Assembly: GCF_002162035.1 (NCBI RefSeq)
Contig: NZ_CP021138.1
Location: 2,232,001 to 2,296,000, forward strand
DNA: 64,000 bases
Origin: Sulfuriferula sp. AH1
GTDB taxonomy: Bacteria > Pseudomonadota > Gammaproteobacteria > Burkholderiales > Sulfuriferulaceae
Direction: 5' to 3'
This document shows positions 55,382-64,000 of the stretch, piece by piece; positions within the stretch are counted from its first letter, which is position 1; every line of letters begins with the position of its first letter. Below the pieces are notes generated by a model, which worked only from the letters and a program-made list of their open reading frames with translations, did no database searches and had not been told where the DNA came from. Position numbers and translations under genes: made by a program.

Positions 55382-56467
55382 ATGTGGACTGCTGACGATT
55401 ACACTTATATGGCGCAGGCGCTGCGTCTGGCTGAACGCGGCCTGTATACCACCTCGCCCAACCCGCGGGTCGGCTGCGTCATCGTCAAGGATACTGTCGT
55501 CGTCGGCGAAGGCTGGCACCAGCGCGCCGGCGAACCGCATGCCGAAGTACTGGCATTGCGTCAGGCCGGTGAATCAGCCCGCGGTGCAACGGCGTACGTC
55601 ACGCTGGAGCCGTGCAGTCACTTTGGGCGCACGCCGCCTTGCGCCGATGCACTGGTTGCTGCGGGTATTGCCAAGGTAATTGCCGCGATGCAGGACCCCA
55701 ATCCGCAAGTTGCAGGCAACGGACTGGCACGCCTTGCCGCTGCCGGCATCGCCACCAGCTGCGGATTACTTGAGCAACAGGCGCAACAGCTCAACATCGG
55801 TTTCATTCAACGCATGACCCGCGCACGCCCCTGGCTGCGCATCAAAACCGCCTCTTCGCTCGACGGCAAAATCGCCCTTGCCAACGGCACCAGCAAATGG
55901 ATCACCGGGGCCGCGGCGAGACAGGATGCACATCGCCTGCGTGCGCGATCCTGCGCGATTCTGACCGGCATAGGCACCGTACTGGCAGACAATCCGCAAC
56001 TCAACGTACGTGATGTCGATACCACCCGCCAGCCATTGAAAATCATCGTCGATTCGCATTTGCGCACACCGGCAGATGCCCTGATTTTGCGAGACAGCCC
56101 CACCATAATTGTTTATACTCAAGCTGACACGACATGTCAGGAACAGCTAACCCAAGCCGGTGCCGAACTGATACAGGTGAACGCCCACCAAGGGCAAGTG
56201 GATTTATCGGCACTGATGTCGATACTGGCGCAGCGTGGCATTAATGAAGTGATGACCGAAGCCGGTGCGCATTTGAATGCCGCCCTGATCGCAGCAAATC
56301 TGGTGGACGAATGGGTGATGTATATTGCCCCGACTTTGCTGGGCGATACGGCACGCGGGTTGTTCGCACTGGCCGAACCGGCCGACATGACCAACCGACG
56401 CACATTAAGCATTCATGACATACGTCAAATCGGTACCGATTTACGCATTACCGCCCATTTTAAATAA
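55382..56467 (+). CDS. ribD: Bifunctional riboflavin biosynthesis deaminase/reductase RibD
   Basis: A 361-residue two-domain enzyme. The N-terminal deaminase (about 1-145) has the zinc motif HAEV followed by TLEPCSHFGRTPPCADAL. The C-terminal reductase (about 146-361) has KTASSLDGKIALANGTSKWITG and an NADPH-binding region with MTEAGAHLNAALI. It performs two consecutive steps from GTP-derived pyrimidine towards riboflavin. The start follows the nrdR stop by about 23 bp. Confidence 0.97.
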   Translation: MWTADDYTYMAQALRLAERGLYTTSPNPRVGCVIVKDTVVVGEGWHQRAGEPHAEVLALRQAGESARGATAYVTLEPCSHFGRTPPCADALVAAGIAKVIAAMQDPNPQVAGNGLARLAAAGIATSCGLLEQQAQQLNIGFIQRMTRARPWLRIKTASSLDGKIALANGTSKWITGAAARQDAHRLRARSCAILTGIGTVLADNPQLNVRDVDTTRQPLKIIVDSHLRTPADALILRDSPTIIVYTQADTTCQEQLTQAGAELIQVNAHQGQVDLSALMSILAQRGINEVMTEAGAHLNAALIAANLVDEWVMYIAPTLLGDTARGLFALAEPADMTNRRTLSIHDIRQIGTDLRITAHFK

Positions 56468-56499
56468 CAACCCGTACCACGAATCCATTAGGGGAAATC

Positions 56500-57501
56500 A
56501 TGCTCTGGCTAGAATTATTCGGTTTTTTAATTGTCATCCTGGTTGCGGCGGAAGTTTTCGTTAATGCACTGGAACATCTGGGTGAAAAACTCAAAATTTC
56601 CGAAGGCGTGACCGGCTCATTATTCGCCGCAATCGGTACCGCCCTGCCCGAAACCATGGTACCGTTGCTGGCGATTTTTGCCGGCACTACCGATGCCGCC
56701 GTCAATGAGGAAATTGGCGTAGGTGCGATTCTGGGCGCACCTTTGATGCTTTCCACCCTGTCGCTATCGTTAATGAGCTTTGCAGTCCTGAAAAAACGCG
56801 GCGTGAACGGGCATTACAATCCCGAGCATACCGGCCTCACGCGCGACATGAATTTTTTCCTGATTGCATTCGGACTGGCCTGTGCGGCCATGTTTGTGCC
56901 GCATGACAACGGTACCGCACGCGCCGTATTCTCGTTCGGCATGATATTCATCTATTTCATTTACGTACTGATGACAATACGCGCTTCCGCCGATCTGGTG
57001 AAGGATGGTCACGCCACTGAAGCTGAAGGCGAGATGCTCTTCAACAAAGTCGGCATCCCGACCAATATGCCCACCATCATTCTGCAGCTGCTTTTGGGCC
57101 TGGGTTTACTGGTGGCGGGCGCGGAGGGATTCATCCACGGCATTCAGCAAGCCGCACCGATACTCGGCATTTCCGCACTCTTGCTCTCGCTGATGATCGT
57201 ACCGGTTGCGACGGAGCTGCCCGAGAAGGTCAACAGCATTTTGTGGATACGCCGTCACAAGGACACGCTCGCGTTCGGCAATATCACCGGCGCCATGGTA
57301 TTCCAAGGTACATTGCTGCCCGCAATCGGCATTAGCCTGACGCCATGGACACCTCAGCCCGCGGTGTTTCTGGGCGTCGTTATCACGCTGATTGCTGCCG
57401 CCTGGTTACGCCTGATGCTTGCCCGCGGACAACTGCGTGTCTGGCATTTATGGGTGAACGGCGCGCTATATGTAATTTACCTGGCAATGGTGCTGGCATA
57501 A
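56500..57501 (+). CDS. Sodium/calcium exchanger-family membrane protein
   Basis: A 333-residue inner-membrane protein of the CaCA family, with ten predicted helices in two inverted repeats. The alpha-repeat motifs are visible as GSLFAAIGTALPETMVPLLAIFAGT in repeat one and PVATELPEKVNSILWIRR with GNITGAMVFQGTLLP in repeat two. It should exchange Ca2+ or another cation for Na+ or H+. The exact ion is not predictable. It follows ribD after 32 bp. Confidence 0.9.
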   Translation: MLWLELFGFLIVILVAAEVFVNALEHLGEKLKISEGVTGSLFAAIGTALPETMVPLLAIFAGTTDAAVNEEIGVGAILGAPLMLSTLSLSLMSFAVLKKRGVNGHYNPEHTGLTRDMNFFLIAFGLACAAMFVPHDNGTARAVFSFGMIFIYFIYVLMTIRASADLVKDGHATEAEGEMLFNKVGIPTNMPTIILQLLLGLGLLVAGAEGFIHGIQQAAPILGISALLLSLMIVPVATELPEKVNSILWIRRHKDTLAFGNITGAMVFQGTLLPAIGISLTPWTPQPAVFLGVVITLIAAAWLRLMLARGQLRVWHLWVNGALYVIYLAMVLA

Positions 57502-57511
57502 CAGCGCCCCA

Positions 57512-57541
57512 CGCTAATCGCACATAAACCCGCGATTAGCG
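57512..57541. terminator. Hairpin between the exchanger and pilR
   Basis: Perfect 10-bp stem (CGCTAATCGC, 57512-57521, complement 57532-57541) with a 10-base loop, in the convergent gap. No T-run follows, so it is a possible Rho-dependent or weak terminator. Confidence 0.5.
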
Positions 57542-57561
57542 CGCCGGCACAGACAGCACGC

Positions 57562-58914
57562 CTAATCCATACCCAGACGCTCCAGGCGATAACGCAACGC
57601 CCGGAAAGTAACCCCCAGCAATTTGGCCGCAGCCGTTTTGTTATAGCGCGTTTTTTCCAGTGCCTCCTGAATGGCCTCGCGTTCCAGCCTGTCCAGATAA
57701 TCCTGCAGCGGCCATTTCATGCCTGGCAGCGCAATCTGATTATCGTCTGTTTCTTCTACCGCCGGAGTCAGATGCAAATCATCCACATCGATTTGCACGC
57801 CACTCGCCAAGGCCAGCGCACGCTCCAGGATATTTTCCAGTTCGCGCACATTGCCGGGAAAATCATACTGCGCCAATGCGGTGGCGGCTGCCTTGGTTAA
57901 ACTCGGCGCACTGATTCCCGCCTCCGCCGCCAACCGCGCCAGCAGCGTATGTGCGATCAGCGGGACGTCTTCGCGCATGTCGCGCAGTGCCGGCATTTTC
58001 AGGGTAATGACATTGAGCCGATAAAACAGGTCCTGACGGAAACGTCCTTCTTCCACACACTTTGCCAGATGCTGGTGGGTCGCGCTGATGATGCGCACAT
58101 CGATCGGCTCTTCCGTATTGCTACCCAGCCTGCGGACTTTCTTTTCCTGTATCACCCGCAGCAATTTCACCTGCATCTGCAAGGGCAGATCGGCCACTTC
58201 ATCCAGGAACAGTGTGCCGCCGTTCGCGGCGTAAAAGAAACCGTCGCGTTCGCTATCGGCCCCGGTAAATGCCCCTTTTTTATAGCCGAAAAACTCGGAT
58301 TCCATCAGATTCTCGGGGATCGCCCCGCAGTTGACTGGCACAAATGCCGTCGTAGCACGATTGCTTTGCTGATGGATCAATCGCGCCGCAAGCTCCTTGC
58401 CGCTCCCCGATTCACCGGTAATGTAAACCGGCGCCTGGGTACGCGAAAGTTTGGCTATCAAATCACGCGCTTGCTGCATTGCCGCAGAGTTACCGACCAG
58501 ATCCCGCTCGCTCGCGGTTGCGGAGCCGGGCAGCTTTAATGCCGACTTCACCAGAGCCCGCAATTGCTCAAGTGTGACAGGCTTATTGATGTAATCGAAT
58601 GCACCGGCCTTCAACGCTGTCACCGCATTGTCGGTATTGCCATGCGCGGTAAGGACCGCCACCGGGACAGTCGGCCGCTCTGCCTGTATATAACGTACGA
58701 TTTCCAGGCCATCCCCATCCGGCAAGCGCATATCCGTCAGACACAAGCCGAATTCACCCTGCTTCAGGCTCGTCAGCGCATCTGCCACGCAAGTCGCTTT
58801 TACCACATCAAGCCCCATACGCAGCAGCGTGATTTCAAGCAACTCCAGAATATCCGCTTCATCATCGACAATGAGTACCGTCGGGATATTCCCGATCGTC
58901 TGACGCTTTAACAT
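57562..58914 (-). CDS. pilR: Sigma-54-dependent response regulator PilR
   Basis: A 450-residue NtrC-family activator. Receiver domain (about 15-130) with phospho-acceptor aspartate in LTDMRLPDGDG; AAA+ domain with Walker A GESGSGKE, the sigma-54-contacting GAFTGAD loop and Walker B GGTLFLDEVADLP; and a Fis-type C-terminal helix-turn-helix (NKTAAAKLLGVTFRALRYRLERL). It activates pilin genes in response to PilS. The start at 58914 (MLKRQT) is used because the upstream frame extension overlaps pilS and is not conserved. It overlaps the pilS stop by 7 bp. Confidence 0.94.
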   Translation of the reverse strand: MLKRQTIGNIPTVLIVDDEADILELLEITLLRMGLDVVKATCVADALTSLKQGEFGLCLTDMRLPDGDGLEIVRYIQAERPTVPVAVLTAHGNTDNAVTALKAGAFDYINKPVTLEQLRALVKSALKLPGSATASERDLVGNSAAMQQARDLIAKLSRTQAPVYITGESGSGKELAARLIHQQSNRATTAFVPVNCGAIPENLMESEFFGYKKGAFTGADSERDGFFYAANGGTLFLDEVADLPLQMQVKLLRVIQEKKVRRLGSNTEEPIDVRIISATHQHLAKCVEEGRFRQDLFYRLNVITLKMPALRDMREDVPLIAHTLLARLAAEAGISAPSLTKAAATALAQYDFPGNVRELENILERALALASGVQIDVDDLHLTPAVEETDDNQIALPGMKWPLQDYLDRLEREAIQEALEKTRYNKTAAAKLLGVTFRALRYRLERLGMD

Positions 58915-60527
58915 CCACCCTCCTGACACGTTATCCTGAAATGACCGCCCTTGCCGGTTTGCAAATATTCCAGAGTGGCGGCATTGGCGTGACACAGCTC
59001 TTTGGAAATATACAAACCCAAACCGGTACCCGCTGATTCCGTAGTAAAAAATGGCTCGAACAAACGCGCCACATGTTCGCAGGCAACACCTGCGCCATCA
59101 TCACGAACATGAATCTCTATCATGCTGTTCGCATGCTCGACCACAATGCACACGCTGTCTGGCTGATGCCGACTATGGCGCACCGCATTCAGACATAGAT
59201 TGGCTATCACCTGCTGCAAATGTCCGCGATCAAAACAAATGACCGCATCATCAGCCAGCTCCAGCCGGAACAGGCTTCTGTTCACCGCCTGACTATCGCA
59301 AAATTCCTCAAGGAACTCGGATAAGAATTCAGCCAATGCGATACGTTCGGTATGCGTACGATCACGCCGATTCAATGCCATCACATCCGTCACCAGATGA
59401 TTGATGCGTTGCGCATTCTTGGTGATGATTTCGAGCAGGCGCTGGTGACCGCGGTCACCGGCATCATCTTCCTGCAGTATCTCGGCGGCATGACTGATTG
59501 CAGCCAGCGGATTGCGGATTTCGTGTGCGATATTGGCAGTCAGCCGCCCCAGCGCCGCCAGCTTGATCTGCTGCGCCTGTTCATTGATGCGAGTCATGTC
59601 TTCAAGCACCAGGACGGCGCCCATCACCCGTTTATTAGTGACCGCAATAAACCGCGGCAGATACTCTTCGCCGTGCAGACCCAGCGAAATGGGAGGAAAT
59701 GCAGTTTGCGGCTGCTTGCGCCACTGTTCAAGGTATTCGAATAACAACGGCACCGTCCGGTACAGCTTGGTGCCCGCTCCGGCATAAGTCAATCCGGCAC
59801 GACTCAGCAAGCGTTTCGCCTGCTGATTGGCCTGCCGGATCTTGCCTTCGCTGTCCAGCACCACGACACCGTCCTGCATATCATCAATCACCAGTTGATT
59901 GATTTGCGCCATATTCTCGATGTCGACTGCACGCGCCGCGGCCAGTGCCTCGCTCACCCGGTTGCGTTTCGCCAGGATATGCGCGACACCCGCGGTCACA
60001 AAGAACACCAGCCCCAGCAACCCGGCCTGACCATAATCGTTGGCCGAACGGTGGTTGTCCAATACTCCCAGCGTTTGCACGATCAGCACCCCGGACGCGG
60101 CCAGCGCCGCATGAAACATCACCATGCGTCCTTCCGCCACCAGTCCGCTGGATGCCAACGATACGATCAACAGCAAGCCCAGTCCGCTGCGCACCCCGCC
60201 ACTGGCCGTCATCATCAATATGATCATGATGATATCGCCGATGATCTGGATAGCAAGCTGCACATCGAACCGCGGTTGCCGCAAACTGATGGTAACCACC
60301 GTTATCGCTGCGAACCCCAAATAAATCAGGCTATACAGATAAAAGATCACCGGACTTTCCTGCCCGAAAACCTGCTGCCCCGGGGAGGCGAGACTAAGGA
60401 GCAGAAACACGCCAGCCACGGTCATCCGGTACAGATTCAGGTAATGCAGCGATTTCCAGCTACGTTCGACTCGCCCGCTTGCCAGCCTTGCCGCCGCTTT
60501 TGCCGCTGCATCGGTTGCTATTCCCAC
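58908..60527 (-). CDS. pilS: Two-component sensor histidine kinase PilS
   Basis: A 539-residue inner-membrane kinase. Six hydrophobic helices (about 35-200) precede a PAS-like region (IDDMQDGVVVLDSEGKIRQANQQAKRL), the HisKA box NIAHEIRNPLAAISHAAEIL with the phospho-histidine, and an HATPase domain (NLCLNAVRHS, DDGAG, GTGLGLYISKE). It senses cell-surface or pilin state and drives PilR. The start is GTG at 60525-60527, whose G is shared with the TAG stop of the upstream small gene (TAGTG); GGGG lies 6 bases before it. The open frame continues to 60704 but the extra residues are low-complexity and overlap that gene. Confidence 0.93.
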   Translation of the reverse strand: MGIATDAAAKAAARLASGRVERSWKSLHYLNLYRMTVAGVFLLLSLASPGQQVFGQESPVIFYLYSLIYLGFAAITVVTISLRQPRFDVQLAIQIIGDIIMIILMMTASGGVRSGLGLLLIVSLASSGLVAEGRMVMFHAALAASGVLIVQTLGVLDNHRSANDYGQAGLLGLVFFVTAGVAHILAKRNRVSEALAAARAVDIENMAQINQLVIDDMQDGVVVLDSEGKIRQANQQAKRLLSRAGLTYAGAGTKLYRTVPLLFEYLEQWRKQPQTAFPPISLGLHGEEYLPRFIAVTNKRVMGAVLVLEDMTRINEQAQQIKLAALGRLTANIAHEIRNPLAAISHAAEILQEDDAGDRGHQRLLEIITKNAQRINHLVTDVMALNRRDRTHTERIALAEFLSEFLEEFCDSQAVNRSLFRLELADDAVICFDRGHLQQVIANLCLNAVRHSRHQPDSVCIVVEHANSMIEIHVRDDGAGVACEHVARLFEPFFTTESAGTGLGLYISKELCHANAATLEYLQTGKGGHFRITCQEGGC

Positions 60528-60748
60528 TATTGACCCCGATACTCGCGCTGATGAGCTTCGCTGCAGAACCACGCAGCTTCCGTACCTACTGCCTCGCTGC
60601 GCGGCAAATGCACGCCGCAATGCTTGCAACGTACCATGTCTTCGGCGGATCTGGATTGCGGAGGAGATGGAGGAGGCGATGGACGTTGGGCGCGCAGCCA
60701 CCAATAAACACCGCCGCCAAGCAACAGGAAGAACAGAATTTTAGACAT
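60527..60748 (-). CDS. PP0621-family small membrane protein with zinc knuckle
   Basis: A 73-residue protein. One N-terminal membrane helix (ILFFLLLGGGVYWWL) is followed by a Pro/Ser-rich linker and a metal-binding motif CKHCGVHLP with a later cysteine in WFCSEAHQREY, the PP0621/TRASH-like form. Its stop shares a base with the pilS start, so pilS translation is likely coupled. Such small genes commonly precede pilS in betaproteobacteria. Function unknown. Confidence 0.88.
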   Translation of the reverse strand: MSKILFFLLLGGGVYWWLRAQRPSPPPSPPQSRSAEDMVRCKHCGVHLPRSEAVGTEAAWFCSEAHQREYRGQ

Positions 60749-60885
60749 GCCGTGTCAACGCAATCAGGATAAAGATGTGCCAATTATAGCCGGAAAGCAC
60801 CGGTATGCACGGAGAATGGAGCACCAGGCAGAACCCGCGCGCACTCTACTCGGCATTAGCATCCGGCGGACGCCATCACGCCGAT

Positions 60886-61854
60886 TCAATAACTTCTGGC
60901 CACGGCAAACTCGGCCAGGCCGATCAAATTCTGTTTATATTGCGAATCAGGCAACGCCGCGATGGCGGCTGTTGCCAAATCCACTTCGTGCTGCGCTTGC
61001 GCTCGGGTGTAATCCAGCGCACCGCTGGCCTGTATCGCGGCCAATATCGGTTCGAACACTTCCAGACCGCCATTTTCGATGGCATGACGCACCATCTGCG
61101 CTTGTTCCGCTGTGCCGTTTTTGAGCAAATACAGCAACGGCAGCGTCGGCTTGCCTTCCGCCAGATCATCCCCGACATTTTTACCGATCTCGGCATGATC
61201 GCCCGAATAATCGAGCACGTCATCTATCAATTGGAAAGCCGTGCCCAGATGCATGCCGTAGTTCGCCATTGCAGCCTCGGCAACCGCATCTGCGCCGCCG
61301 AGTATCGCACCCAGACGTACCGCAGCTTCGAACAGCTTCGCCGTTTTATAACGAATCACACGCAAATAGTCATCTTCACTGATATCGGCATCGTTGCAGT
61401 TCATCAGCTGCAATACCTCGCCTTCGGCGATGACATTCGTAGCATCGGACAACACTTCCATCACTCGCATCTGCCCAACCCCGACCATCATCTGGAACGC
61501 ACGGGAATACAGAAAATCGCCAACCAGTACGCTGGCAGCATTGCCGAACAGCGCATTGGCCGTTTCGCGGCCGCGACGCAGGCTGGATTCATCCACCACG
61601 TCGTCGTGCAACAAAGTAGCGGTATGGATAAATTCGACGACAGCCGCCAGTTCATAATGATGCACGCCCTTGTAATCCAGCGCTCCGGCTGACAATAACA
61701 CCAAAGCCGGACGCAAGCGCTTGCCGCCGCTGGCGATGATATACTCTGAAACCTGACTGACCAAAGCAACTTCGGAATGTAACCGCGCACGGATTACCTC
61801 ATCAACACGCTGCATATCTGCTGCCAAAAACGCCTGAATTGCCTGCATTATCAC
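60886..61854 (-). CDS. ispB: Octaprenyl diphosphate synthase
   Basis: A 322-residue trans-isoprenyl diphosphate synthase making the ubiquinone side chain. Both aspartate-rich motifs are intact: LLHDDVVDES (about residues 83-92) and QLIDDVLDYSGD (about 210-220), with GGKRLRPALVLLS near the N-terminus. It is divergent from rplU, the usual betaproteobacterial arrangement ispB/rplU-rpmA-obgE. Chain length (C40) is inferred from neighbourhood rather than seen. Confidence 0.94.
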   Translation of the reverse strand: MIMQAIQAFLAADMQRVDEVIRARLHSEVALVSQVSEYIIASGGKRLRPALVLLSAGALDYKGVHHYELAAVVEFIHTATLLHDDVVDESSLRRGRETANALFGNAASVLVGDFLYSRAFQMMVGVGQMRVMEVLSDATNVIAEGEVLQLMNCNDADISEDDYLRVIRYKTAKLFEAAVRLGAILGGADAVAEAAMANYGMHLGTAFQLIDDVLDYSGDHAEIGKNVGDDLAEGKPTLPLLYLLKNGTAEQAQMVRHAIENGGLEVFEPILAAIQASGALDYTRAQAQHEVDLATAAIAALPDSQYKQNLIGLAEFAVARSY

Positions 61855-61943
61855 TAACCGCTTATCAAAAATTATCCAATAGTAGGGAGGCAGGGTGCCT
61901 TATGTCAAGGTACTTTAAATCGACAAAACACGCAAACAAAGGT

Positions 61944-61972
61944 TTGACCTTTGCTATTGATTTCTTTATAAT
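61944..61972 (+). promoter_or_regulatory. Sigma-70 promoter of rplU-rpmA
   Basis: TTGACC (61944-61949) and TATAAT (61967-61972) with a 17-bp spacer, a near-consensus promoter, end 38 bp before the rplU start. A strong promoter is expected for ribosomal protein genes. Confidence 0.85.
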
Positions 61973-62010
61973 TCCGCTCTTCCCTCTAGTTTAGAAGTTT
62001 GGAGCTCACC

Positions 62011-62322
62011 ATGTATGCGGTCATAAAAACCGGCGGCAAGCAGTATCGCGTCGTCGCTGGCGAAAAAATTAAAGTAGAACAGATCACCGCGGACGTTGGC
62101 AGCGAAATTGTGTTGGACCAGGTATTCATGGTTGCCGATGGCGACGATATCAAGGTCGGCGCACCGCTTGTTAACGGCGCAAAGGTCACAGCCACCGTCC
62201 TGTCTCACGGTCGTCACGACAAAGTGAAAATTTTCAAAATGCGTCGTCGCAAGCACTACCAAAAGCATCAAGGGCATCGTCAAAATTACACTGAAATCCA
62301 GATCAGCGGCATTTCAGCTTAA
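62011..62322 (+). CDS. rplU: 50S ribosomal protein L21
   Basis: A 103-residue ribosomal protein; [23 protein letters not shown] and [17 protein letters not shown] are family hallmarks. It binds 23S rRNA in the large subunit. The ATG at 62011 follows GGAG by 6 bases; an in-frame codon upstream at 61999 starts before that site and is discarded. First gene of rplU-rpmA. Confidence 0.98.
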   Translation: MYAVIKTGGKQYRVVAGEKIKVEQITADVGSEIVLDQVFMVADGDDIKVGAPLVNGAKVTATVLSHGRHDKVKIFKMRRRKHYQKHQGHRQNYTEIQISGISA

Positions 62323-62333
62323 GGAGATAAACC

Positions 62334-62594
62334 ATGGCACACAAAAAAGCAGGCGGTAGTTCACGTAACGGCCGCGACTCGCACTCGAAACGACTTGGCG
62401 TTAAACGCTACGGCGGTCAGGAAGTTTTGGCAGGCAACATCATTGTTCGCCAACGCGGTACCCAATTCCACGCTGGCGATAACGTCGGCATGGGCAAAGA
62501 TCACACCCTGTTCGCAACCGTAGACGGTACCGTACAATTCGTGATCAAGGGCGCACAAAAACGCAAGATGATCAATATCGTTCCTGCGGCTTAA
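62334..62594 (+). CDS. rpmA: 50S ribosomal protein L27
   Basis: An 86-residue ribosomal protein near the peptidyl transferase centre. It begins [22 protein letters not shown], the conserved N-terminus that reaches the P-site. No Firmicutes-type cleavable extension. It lies 11 bp after rplU and is followed by a terminator. Confidence 0.98.
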   Translation: MAHKKAGGSSRNGRDSHSKRLGVKRYGGQEVLAGNIIVRQRGTQFHAGDNVGMGKDHTLFATVDGTVQFVIKGAQKRKMINIVPAA

Positions 62595-62613
62595 ACACGC
62601 TGGCAACACACTC

Positions 62614-63758
<1,145 letters not shown>

Positions 63759-63763
63759 AACCC

Positions 63764-64000
63764 ATGAAATCGGCCCTGCATTCAGCGCAACGCATCGTCA
63801 TCAAAGTAGGTAGCGCGATCGTCACCAATGATGGACGCGGACTCGATCATGCAGCACTGGCCAAATGGTCATCCCAGATAGCGCAGCTGATGGCACTGGG
63901 CAAGGAAGTCATCCTGGTTTCCAGCGGCGCCGTCGCCGAAGGCATGCAGCGACTGGGCTGGACCCAGCGCCCCGGCAGCATCCATGAATTGCAGGCTGCC
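63764..64000 (+). CDS. proB: Glutamate 5-kinase, 5' part (runs off the window)
   Basis: The first 79 codons of an amino acid kinase. Visible are the N-terminal [13 protein letters not shown] and the [18 protein letters not shown] nucleotide/substrate segment typical of ProB, which phosphorylates glutamate in proline synthesis. It starts 5 bp after obgE and continues beyond base 64000. The obgE-proB order is common in betaproteobacteria. Confidence 0.93.
   Translation, partial: MKSALHSAQRIVIKVGSAIVTNDGRGLDHAALAKWSSQIAQLMALGKEVILVSSGAVAEGMQRLGWTQRPGSIHELQAA

Overview
The window reads as chromosomal DNA of a chemolithoautotrophic betaproteobacterium. Gene density is high, and the mix combines typical betaproteobacterial housekeeping neighbourhoods (rplU-rpmA-obgE-proB, glyA-nrdR-ribD, ypjD/ffh, pilS-pilR) with a soluble NAD-reducing [NiFe] hydrogenase and a DAB-type inorganic carbon accumulation system. 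Together these suggest an autotrophic sulfur, iron or hydrogen oxidiser of the Nitrosomonadales type (Sulfuriferula, Sulfuricella or Gallionella relatives). This placement rests on recognised protein families and gene order; no database search was run.

Layout. 1-7600: a cyanophycin block. A DUF1854 gene overlaps an unusual ABC exporter, and both are divergent from two tandem cyanophycin synthetase genes (cphA' with a degenerate second ATP site, then full-length cphA). 7600-9740: an accessory hipBA toxin-antitoxin module with three evenly spaced operator-like palindromes. 9960-11910: monothiol glutaredoxin and a HerA-like ATPase. 12000-18260: hoxFUYHW-hypAB, a tightly packed hydrogenase operon with its endopeptidase and two nickel insertion proteins. 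18275-24710: an RND tripartite efflux operon with its own MarR regulator and a palindromic operator. 24890-27800: LysR/EamA divergent pair, an HPP-family membrane protein and a small membrane protein. 27830-33050: Arg/Lys/Orn decarboxylase, dcd, apbC, a protein resembling a degenerate metallo-beta-lactamase fold, and rppH. 33120-40340: an LRV-like repeat protein and the moxR-bat operon, whose last gene, batD, carries an apparent frameshift.

40337-46200: the dabB-dabA operon followed by a convergent LysR gene. A 26-bp motif (23/26 identical) lies in front of both dabB and lysR, each time placed just upstream of a TACAAT -10-like box. This is the strongest regulatory inference in the window. 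46258-49522: ygfX-like gene, two conserved hypotheticals, a lipoate ligase family gene and ypjD. 49605-56467: ffh, DUF4936, queF, ygfZ, an Ala/Pro repeat lipoprotein, glyA, nrdR, ribD. 56500-64000: a Ca/Na antiporter, pilRS with a PP0621-type small protein, ispB, rplU, rpmA, obgE and the start of proB.

Taken together, the genes describe a cell that stores nitrogen and carbon as cyanophycin, can draw NADH from hydrogen, concentrates inorganic carbon with a cation-coupled DabAB pump, and keeps standard maintenance functions. No rRNA, tRNA, CRISPR array, complete insertion sequence or prophage was seen. Most long open frames antisense to the listed genes are codon-bias shadows and are left out.
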